NCBI GenBank assembly: GCA_028871455.1
Contig: JAGWNF010000012.1
Location: forward strand, 1 to 64,000
Length of the DNA: 64,000 nucleotides
Reading direction: 5' to 3'
DNA from: Alphaproteobacteria bacterium
GTDB taxonomy: Bacteria; Pseudomonadota; Alphaproteobacteria; ATCC43930; CGMCC-115725
Below are positions 58,121-64,000 of the stretch, piece by piece. The translations under genes and the position numbers were made by a program. Below the pieces are notes generated by a model. The model saw only the letters and a list, made by a program, of their open reading frames with translations. It did no database searches and was not told the origin of the DNA. Numbering within the stretch: position 1 is the first letter of the stretch; every line of letters begins with the position of its first letter.

Positions 58121-59071
58121 CTAGCCGGTCCGCGGCGGTTTGATCACCGCGGTCAACGGCACCAGCACGACGCCCTGTCGCCTCAACGTCGGCAGCCAAC
58201 GCTGGAGCGCGGCGAGCGTCGCGGGATGGGGATGGCCGATGGCGATGGCGCTGCCGTGCTCGTGCGCGAGCTTCACCAGGTCGGCGAGCCTTGCGTCGAC
58301 CGCGATGGCGGCCTGCTCGCCGTCAAGAAAGATGTCGCGCGAAGCGTAGGGCACGCCGAGTTCGTGTGCCGCGACAGCGACCGGCTCAGTCGGCACGGCA
58401 CGCGCGTCGAGATAGAGCAGGCCGCGCCGCTTGAGCTCGGTCATCACTACACGCATGGCTGGCGCGTCCATCGCGAACTCGGTGCCCATGTGGTTGTCGA
58501 CGCCGACATAATCGTCGAAGCGCGCCAGGTCCCAACGCAGGCGCCGCAGCAAGTCGTCTTGCGTCATGTAACGGCCGAGCGCATAGGAGCCCATCGCCGC
58601 CGTCGTCGACGTCGGCTCCATCGGCACGCGCAGCAGCAGCTCGTGGCCGGCGCGGCGCGCCGTCGCGGTCTGCTCGGCAAGGTCGGCAGCGTAGGCGACG
58701 AAAGATAGCGTCACCGCCGGCGGCAGCGCGATGGCGCGCGCCGTCGCGGCGGGATCGACGCCCAGACCGTCGATGACGACGACGACGCGCGGCCGGTCGG
58801 TCGCCGGCGTCGGCACGGCATAGCGGATCCAGGCCGGCACGTTCGCCGGCGGCTCGGCTTCGGCCGGCGGCAGCGGCACGGCCGCGGGCGGAATCGTCGC
58901 CGAAGCTTCGGGGCGCGGCGGGCGCGCACGTTCGTGCCAGACGCCGACCGCCAGCAGCAGCGCCAGCGCTACCAGCAGCCATCGCCGCCAGGGCCGGCGT
59001 CGCCGCACCGGTTGCGGCTGTTCGTCGCGATGCTCGATCGTGTCGTCCACTGCCACGCGCCTCGTCGCCAC
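58121..59071 (-). CDS. Divergent polysaccharide deacetylase family protein (YibQ-like)
   Basis: 316 aa. A basic cytoplasmic N-terminus is followed by one membrane helix (WLLVALALLLAVGV, about residues 31-44), then a periplasmic NodB-like fold. The family motifs appear as VVVVIDGLGVD (usually V-I-D-D-L-G), GHELLLRVPMEP and VDNHMGTEF. The second Asp of the first motif is Gly here, so metal binding may be reduced. The role in the envelope is unknown. It is convergent with the cupin gene and divergent from trpG. Confidence 0.82.
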   Translation of the reverse strand: MATRRVAVDDTIEHRDEQPQPVRRRRPWRRWLLVALALLLAVGVWHERARPPRPEASATIPPAAVPLPPAEAEPPANVPAWIRYAVPTPATDRPRVVVVIDGLGVDPAATARAIALPPAVTLSFVAYAADLAEQTATARRAGHELLLRVPMEPTSTTAAMGSYALGRYMTQDDLLRRLRWDLARFDDYVGVDNHMGTEFAMDAPAMRVVMTELKRRGLLYLDARAVPTEPVAVAAHELGVPYASRDIFLDGEQAAIAVDARLADLVKLAHEHGSAIAIGHPHPATLAALQRWLPTLRRQGVVLVPLTAVIKPPRTG

Positions 59072-59171
59072 CGACCAATCCGGCGGTCCCGGCCGTCGCG
59101 CGTTCTTGGTCCTGCGCTGGCGATCGTCCGGATGCCGCCAGTCTAGCCGATTTCACTTCCGGCGCCGCGGC

Positions 59172-59200
59172 TTTTGCACGCCGATGCGGCCTGATATAAC
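59172..59200 (+). promoter_or_regulatory. Candidate promoter for trpG operon
   Basis: TATAAC (59195-59200) with TTTTGC (59172-59177) at a 17-bp spacing, 20 bp before the trpG ATG. The -10 match is good and the -35 weak. Confidence 0.4.
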
Positions 59201-59220
59201 CTCGGCGGCGAGGCCCCGAT

Positions 59221-59805
59221 ATGTTCCTGCTGATCGATAACTACGACAGCTTCACTTACAACCTCTGGCACTACCTGGGCGAGCTCGGCGCCGAGGTGGT
59301 CGTCAAGCGTAACGACACCCTGTCGGTTTCCGATGCACTGGCGCTGAAGCCGCAGGGCATCGTGATCTCGCCCGGACCAAGCGATCCCGATCACGCCGGC
59401 ATCTGCCTCGAGCTGATCGCCAAGGCCGGGCGCGTGCCCGTGCTCGGCGTCTGCCTCGGTCACCAGGCGATCGGTCAGGTCTTCGGCGGTAAGGTGGTAC
59501 GCGCGCAAGTGCCGATGCACGGCAAGCTCAGCGAGATCCGCCACGCCGGAAGCGGCGTCTTCGAGGGGCTGCCCAATCCGTTCCACGCCACGCGCTACCA
59601 CTCGCTGATCGTCGAGCGCGCCAGCCTGCCGAGCGTGCTGACCGTCACCGCCGAGACCCTGGACGGCATCATCATGGGCCTCCAGCATCGCGACCGGCCG
59701 GTGCACGGCGTGCAGTTCCATCCCGAAAGCATCGCTTCCGAAGGCGGCCATCGCCTGCTCAAGAATTTCCTCGCTCTCGCCGCCGCCGAAAGCGTCGCGG
59801 CATGA
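59221..59805 (+). CDS. trpG: Anthranilate synthase component II (glutamine amidotransferase)
   Basis: 194 aa, full length. The nucleophile Cys is in [10 protein letters not shown] (C78), and the His-Glu pair in [13 protein letters not shown]. The N-terminus [20 protein letters not shown] is typical. It supplies ammonia to TrpE and may also serve aminodeoxychorismate synthase. It is the first gene of trpG-trpD-trpC-moaC-moeA, with the trpD start overlapping its stop. Confidence 0.95.
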   Translation: MFLLIDNYDSFTYNLWHYLGELGAEVVVKRNDTLSVSDALALKPQGIVISPGPSDPDHAGICLELIAKAGRVPVLGVCLGHQAIGQVFGGKVVRAQVPMHGKLSEIRHAGSGVFEGLPNPFHATRYHSLIVERASLPSVLTVTAETLDGIIMGLQHRDRPVHGVQFHPESIASEGGHRLLKNFLALAAAESVAA

Positions 59806-60833
59806 GCGCTGCTGTAGACTTCAAGACGCTGCTGGCGAAGGTGGCGGCGGGCGAGCGCCTATCCGAGGCCGACGCTGCCAACGCCTTCGAAGCCATGATG
59901 TCGGGCGACGCCACGCCGGCGCAGATGGGCGGCTTCCTGCTGGCGTTGCGCGTGCGCGGCGAGACCGTCGACGAGATCGCCGCCGCCGCGCGCACCATGC
60001 GCAGCAAGGCGCTGCACGTCGTTGCGCCGCCAGACGCGATCGACGTCGTCGGCACCGGCGGCGATGGCCGCGGCAGTTTCAACGTCTCGACCGCGGCGGC
60101 GATCGTCGCCGCGGGCGCCGGCGCGCACGTCGCCAAGCACGGCAACCGCAACTTCTCGTCGCATTCGGGCTCCGCCGACATCCTGACCGCGCTCGGCGTC
60201 AACATCGAAGCCGATCCCCGCCTGGTCGAGCGCGCGATCCACGAAGCCGGCATCGGTTTCATGATGGCGCCGCGCTATCACGCCGCGACGCGGCACGTGG
60301 CGCCGACGCGCGTCGAGCTCGGCACGCGCACCGTGTTCAACCTGCTCGGCCCGCTCTCGAACCCGGCGCTGGTGAAGCGCCTCCTGGTCGGCGTGTTCGC
60401 GCCGCAGTGGGTGAAGCCGGTCGCCGAGGTGCTGGGCAAGCTCGGCGCCGAGCACGCCTGGGTGGTGCACGGCGACGGCTTCGACGAGATCACCACCACC
60501 GGCACGACGGCGGTCGCCGAATGGAAGGACGGCAAGCTTTCGACCTTCGACATCACGCCCGAGATGGCGGGCCTGCCGCGCGCGCGGATCGAGCAGCTCA
60601 AGGGCGCCGATCCGGCGGCGAACGCGGCGAAGCTTCGCGCCATTCTCGCCGGCGAGCCCGGACCGTTGCGCGATTGCGTGCTGCTCAACGCCGGCGCCGC
60701 GCTGATCGTCGCCGGCCGCGCGACCGATCTGACCGCCGGCGTGCGTCGCGCCGCAGAGGCGATCAGCTCGGGCGCGGCCAAGCGCGCACTCGAGAAGATG
60801 GTCGCAATCACCAACGAAACGGTGCCGGCATGA
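59802..60833 (+). CDS. trpD: Anthranilate phosphoribosyltransferase
   Basis: 343 aa. The phosphoribosyl-binding [19 protein letters not shown] (about residue 85-103), [17 protein letters not shown] and the GSLSNP-type loop LLGPLSNPA are present. It transfers phosphoribose to anthranilate. It overlaps both trpG and trpC by 4 bp (ATGA), showing translational coupling. Confidence 0.95.
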   Translation: MSAAVDFKTLLAKVAAGERLSEADAANAFEAMMSGDATPAQMGGFLLALRVRGETVDEIAAAARTMRSKALHVVAPPDAIDVVGTGGDGRGSFNVSTAAAIVAAGAGAHVAKHGNRNFSSHSGSADILTALGVNIEADPRLVERAIHEAGIGFMMAPRYHAATRHVAPTRVELGTRTVFNLLGPLSNPALVKRLLVGVFAPQWVKPVAEVLGKLGAEHAWVVHGDGFDEITTTGTTAVAEWKDGKLSTFDITPEMAGLPRARIEQLKGADPAANAAKLRAILAGEPGPLRDCVLLNAGAALIVAGRATDLTAGVRRAAEAISSGAAKRALEKMVAITNETVPA

Positions 60834-61636
60834 ACGACGTGCTGGCCACGATCTGCGCCGAGAAGCGCGCCGAGATCGCCGCCAACAAGCGCCTGCATCC
60901 GCCCGGCGCGCTGGCGCACGCGGTGAAGCGCCTGCCGCCGCCGCGTGGCTTCATCGCGGCGCTCGAGGCCGCGGCCACGGGCGGACGCTACGGCCTCATC
61001 GCCGAGATCAAGATGGCCTCGCCGTCGGGCGGCATGATCCGACCGGATTTCGATCCGGCGGCGCTGGCGCGCGCCTACGAGCGCGGCGGCGCGACCTGCC
61101 TGTCGGTGCTGACCGACGAGCCCAATTTCAAGGGCCGGCCGGAGCATTTGGTGCTGGCGCGCGCGGCGGTGAAGCTGCCGGTGCTGCGCAAGGATTTCAT
61201 GCTCGATCCCTATCAGATCGTCGAGGCGCGCGCGCTCGGCGCCGACTGCGTGCTGCTCATCATGGCGGCGCTGATCGACTCCGACGCCGCGGCGCTCGAA
61301 GCCAAGGCGATCGAGCTCGGCATGGACGTGCTCGCCGAGGTGCACAACAAGGACGAGCTCTATCGCGCCTTGCGGCTCAAGACGCGGCTCATTGGCGTCA
61401 ACAACCGCAACCTCAAGACGCTCAAGACCGACATCGCCACGACCAAGACGCTGGCGCCGCTGGTGCCGCGCGACCGGCTGGTGGTGAGCGAGAGCGGTAT
61501 CGGCCGGCCCGCCGACCTGGCGCGACTGGCGCGCGCCGGCGCCAGGGGTTTCCTGATCGGTGAATCGCTGCTGCGCCAGGCCGACGTCGAGCAGGCGGCA
61601 CGCGCCCTGCTCGCTCCCGCCGAGGCGCGCGCGTGA
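60830..61636 (+). CDS. trpC: Indole-3-glycerol-phosphate synthase
   Basis: 268 aa from the ATG at 60830. Signatures [38 protein letters not shown] and [11 protein letters not shown] are typical of TrpC, a TIM barrel that closes the indole ring. It is a stand-alone enzyme, without the TrpF fusion of enterics. The stop overlaps the GTG of moaC. Confidence 0.95.
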   Translation: MNDVLATICAEKRAEIAANKRLHPPGALAHAVKRLPPPRGFIAALEAAATGGRYGLIAEIKMASPSGGMIRPDFDPAALARAYERGGATCLSVLTDEPNFKGRPEHLVLARAAVKLPVLRKDFMLDPYQIVEARALGADCVLLIMAALIDSDAAALEAKAIELGMDVLAEVHNKDELYRALRLKTRLIGVNNRNLKTLKTDIATTKTLAPLVPRDRLVVSESGIGRPADLARLARAGARGFLIGESLLRQADVEQAARALLAPAEARA

Positions 61637-62115
61637 GCAAGCCCAAGCTCACGCACTTCGACAAGAAAGGCGCGGCGCGCATGGTCGATGTCTCGACCAA
61701 GGACATCACCGCGCGCGTCGCCGTCGCCAAGGGCAGCGTCATCATGAAGCGCGCGACGCTCGACCTGGTGCGCAAGGGCAAGGCGAAAAAGGGCGACGTG
61801 CTGGCGGTGGCGCGGCTCGCCGGCATCATGGGTGCCAAGCGCACGGCCGAACTCGTGCCCCTCACCCATCCGCTCGAGCTGTCGTCGGTCATGGTCGATT
61901 TGCGCTGCGACAAGAACCGCAACGCCGTCGACATCACCGCGACGATCAAGCTCACCGGCCGCACCGGCGTCGAGATGGAGGCGTTGACCGCGGTGGCGGT
62001 GGCGGCGCTCACGGTCTACGACATGCTGAAGGCGGTCGATCGCGGCATGCAACTCACCGGCATCCGCCTGGTGCACAAATCCGGCGGCAAGTCGGGCACC
62101 TTCGAGGCGACATGA
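61633..62115 (+). CDS. moaC: Cyclic pyranopterin monophosphate synthase
   Basis: 160 aa from a GTG at 61633 (GTGA overlap with trpC). [29 protein letters not shown] and [19 protein letters not shown] (in parts) are MoaC hallmarks. It converts the MoaA product to cyclic pyranopterin monophosphate in molybdenum cofactor synthesis. moaA is not in the window. Confidence 0.95.
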   Translation: MSKPKLTHFDKKGAARMVDVSTKDITARVAVAKGSVIMKRATLDLVRKGKAKKGDVLAVARLAGIMGAKRTAELVPLTHPLELSSVMVDLRCDKNRNAVDITATIKLTGRTGVEMEALTAVAVAALTVYDMLKAVDRGMQLTGIRLVHKSGGKSGTFEAT

Positions 62116-63350
62116 GCGACGGCGGTGCCAAGGCCGGCATGATCTCGGTCGACGAGGCGACGCGCCGGCTGCTGGCGCTGATCGCGCCGGTGGGCACCGA
62201 GCAGGTTGCGGTGAGCGACGCGGCCGGCCGCGTGCTGGCGGAAGACGTCGTGGCGCGACGGACGCAGCCGCCCTTCCCGGCTTCGGCGATGGATGGCTAT
62301 GCCGCGCGCGGCGCCGATGTCAAAACCGTTCCGGCGAAGCTCAAGATCGTCGGCAATGTGCCGGCCGGCCAGGCCTACGGCAAGTCGCTCAAGCCCGGCG
62401 AGGCGGTGCGCATCTTCACCGGCGCGCCGGTGCCCGACGGCGCCGATTGCATCGTCATCCAGGAGGACACCGCGCGCGACGGCGACAGCGTCGTCGTCAA
62501 AGAGGCGCCGGCGCCGGGCCGTTATATCCGGCCGGCCGGTCTCGATTTCCGCAAAGGCGACGCCATCCTCAAGGCGGGCATCCGCCTGACGCCGCGCGAC
62601 GTGGGATTGGCAGCGGCGATGAATCGGCCGTGGCTCTTGGTCCGCCGCCGGCCGCGCGTCGCCATCCTGCCGACTGGCGATGAAGTTGTGCTGCCCGGCG
62701 ATCCGATCGGGCCCAACCAGATCGTCAGCTCCAACGGCATTGCGCTGGCGGCGTTCGTCACCGGCGAAGGCGGCGTGCCGGTGCAGCTGCCGATCGCACC
62801 CGACCAGGCCGACGCGCTGCGGACGATCGCCGAAGGCGCGACTGGCGCCGACCTGCTGCTGACCACCGGCGGTGCGTCGGTCGGCGAGCACGATCTGGTC
62901 CGGAGCGCGCTCGGCGCTGACGGCCTCGCCCTCGACTTCTGGACGGTGGCGATGCGGCCGGGCAAGCCGCTGATGGTCGGCAAATACCGCGCGACGCCGA
63001 TGATCGGCCTGCCGGGCAATCCGGTCTCGGCGCTGGTCTGCGCCCTGCTCTTCGTCAAGCCGGCGCTCGAGAAGCTGCAGGGCCTGGCCGCGGCTGGCGC
63101 GGCCAATCCCAAGGCGCGGCTCACCCGGGACCTGCCGGCCAACGATCGGCGGCAGGATTATCTCCGTGCGCGGCTCGCGCGCGGCGCCGACGGCGTCGCC
63201 GAGGCAACGCCCTTCGACAAGCAGGATTCCTCGATGATGTCGCTGCTGGCGCGCGCCGATTGCCTGGTCGTGCGGCCGCCGCACGCGCCGCCGGCCAAGG
63301 CCGGTGACTGGGTCGAGATCGTGCCGCTGGGCCCGATCGGCGCGGTCTAG
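62112..63350 (+). CDS. moeA: Molybdopterin molybdenumtransferase
   Basis: 412 aa from the ATG at 62112 (ATGA overlap with moaC). [43 protein letters not shown] and [13 protein letters not shown] are MoeA motifs. It inserts molybdate into adenylylated molybdopterin. It ends the trpGDC-moaC-moeA run, and links to modBC elsewhere in the window. Confidence 0.95.
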   Translation: MSDGGAKAGMISVDEATRRLLALIAPVGTEQVAVSDAAGRVLAEDVVARRTQPPFPASAMDGYAARGADVKTVPAKLKIVGNVPAGQAYGKSLKPGEAVRIFTGAPVPDGADCIVIQEDTARDGDSVVVKEAPAPGRYIRPAGLDFRKGDAILKAGIRLTPRDVGLAAAMNRPWLLVRRRPRVAILPTGDEVVLPGDPIGPNQIVSSNGIALAAFVTGEGGVPVQLPIAPDQADALRTIAEGATGADLLLTTGGASVGEHDLVRSALGADGLALDFWTVAMRPGKPLMVGKYRATPMIGLPGNPVSALVCALLFVKPALEKLQGLAAAGAANPKARLTRDLPANDRRQDYLRARLARGADGVAEATPFDKQDSSMMSLLARADCLVVRPPHAPPAKAGDWVEIVPLGPIGAV

Positions 63351-63405
63351 GACGATGCGGCGGACGTTAACGCCGCGCTAACCAAGCTCCGGCGAAGCTC
63401 CGGCC

Positions 63406-63864
63406 ATGTTGCAGATCCATGCCCCGAACCTGGGCATCCGGAATGCGCGCCTGCAGCGGCTGCTAACCGACTGGGAGGTGCGCCGGCACGACCGCGAATT
63501 CCCGTCGCGCGCCGATTTTACGCCGCACGATTTCCAGTACCTTATCGGCAACCTGTCATTGCTCGACGTTCGCTACGATCCGCTGCGCTTCCGCTATCGC
63601 GTGCATGCGTCGAACTTGGCGCGTCGCATCGACATCGAGCTGACCGGCAAATGGGTCGACGAGATCCCCGATCCGGTCCATGCCGACGGCGCGCGCACCC
63701 ACTTCACCGAGGTGATCGCGCGCCGCACGCCGATCGTCTATCGCCGCGACCACGAGTTCGTCACCGACAACCTGCCGCACAATTGCGAGATCCTCGCGTT
63801 GCCGTTGGCGGCCGACGGCCGCACCATCGACATGCTGATGAGCGCCTTCGTCTGGGACGAATAG
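63406..63864 (+). CDS. PAS-domain protein (PAS_5 family)
   Basis: 152 aa, nearly all one PAS-like domain: DFQYLIGNLSLLDVRYDPLRFRYRVH, LTGKWVDEIPDP and CEILALPLAADG are characteristic of the alphaproteobacterial PAS_5 group. No output domain is attached. Ligand and role unknown. It starts 55 bp after moeA in a slightly less GC-biased leader. Confidence 0.78.
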   Translation: MLQIHAPNLGIRNARLQRLLTDWEVRRHDREFPSRADFTPHDFQYLIGNLSLLDVRYDPLRFRYRVHASNLARRIDIELTGKWVDEIPDPVHADGARTHFTEVIARRTPIVYRRDHEFVTDNLPHNCEILALPLAADGRTIDMLMSAFVWDE

Positions 63865-63869
63865 GCGCG

Positions 63870-64000
63870 TCAGCTCCCCAAAAGCCGGAACGACCGGTGG
63901 AACTTGAGCGCGTCGGCGTTGCGCTCGTACGCGCCTGAACCGCCGGATGCCACGATGTAGAGCCGATCGCCGACCACCAGAATGTCGATCAAATGGTGGA
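63870..64000 (-). CDS. Partial gene, C-terminal 42 codons (runs off right edge)
   Basis: The minus-strand frame reads HHLIDILVVGDRLYIVASGG at the window edge and ends FRLLGS followed by TGA at 63870. It is open throughout and shows GC-rich codon use. It is convergent with the PAS gene, 5 bp away. The family cannot be named from this fragment. Confidence 0.55.
   Translation of the reverse strand, partial: HHLIDILVVGDRLYIVASGGSGAYERNADALKFHRSFRLLGS

Overview
The window is a GC-rich chromosomal segment (mostly around two-thirds G+C by eye) of an alphaproteobacterium, most likely from the Rhodospirillales or a near relative. Evidence for this: the order pcm-tolC-popZ-valS with a PopZ (DUF2497) protein; the order tpiA / secG-pyrG-kdsA-eno-ftsB-pdhA-pdhB-pdhC-lpd-lipA-coq10, with an E1-beta subunit carrying its own lipoyl domain; the run trpG-trpD-trpC-moaC-moeA; an Er-VIT1 (MbfA-like) iron protein; and GANTC-rich regulatory DNA of the kind methylated by CcrM. 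Most of the window is core chromosome, not an island. I saw no CRISPR array, phage, plasmid origin or rRNA.

Layout. 0-0.8 kb: the end of an IS3-type insertion sequence abutting a lower-GC, HEPN-like gene. 0.8-8.3 kb: erpA, xthA, an outer-membrane protein, a lysine 2,3-aminomutase/EpmB-like radical SAM enzyme, a GT22 glycosyltransferase, ilvD, greB and a GYD protein. 8.3-14.3 kb: a 43-codon remnant of an isochorismatase-like gene, then valS-popZ-tolC-pcm (minus strand) and tRNA-Cys and tRNA-Asn. 14.4-19.3 kb: a 2OG-Fe(II) dioxygenase diverging from a lipoprotein cytochrome c, a Nudix hydrolase, cysK-sseA and several small membrane proteins. 19.4-25.9 kb: a tetR-OMF-MFP-RND efflux operon. 26-30.9 kb: mbfA-like gene, metC, modBC behind a ModE-type operator, and a PilZ protein. 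30.9-41.9 kb: the pyruvate dehydrogenase, lipoate, ftsB, eno, kdsA and pyrG block. 42-52.8 kb: a stretch that splits the usual pyrG-secG-tpiA neighbourhood, holding rhlE, secG, a short-chain dehydrogenase, an arsR-arsI-arsC-aquaporin operon and a branched-chain-amino-acid-type ABC transporter. 52.8-63.9 kb: tpiA diverging from ppiD, then trpE, two secreted proteins, a divergent polysaccharide deacetylase, trpGDC-moaC-moeA and a PAS protein; a partial gene runs off the right edge.

Genes that work together. PdhA, PdhB, PdhC and Lpd form pyruvate dehydrogenase, and LipA makes its lipoyl cofactor. TrpE, TrpG, TrpD and TrpC carry out four early tryptophan steps. MoaC and MoeA make molybdenum cofactor, and ModBC imports molybdate. 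CysK, SseA and MetC belong to sulfur amino-acid metabolism. ArsR, ArsI, ArsC and the MIP channel make an arsenic operon that has no active efflux pump in this window. TetR, OMF, MFP and RND make one tripartite drug or solute exporter with its own repressor.

Most notable signals: seven GANTC sites packed into 83 bp directly upstream of the divisome gene ftsB; two FNR/FixK-type boxes (cytochrome c and a 43-aa membrane peptide) whose centres both lie exactly 41.5 bp before the start codon, which suggests leaderless oxygen-regulated transcripts; and a 156-bp near-duplicate shared by pdhB and pdhC. All calls are by reading; no database search was run.
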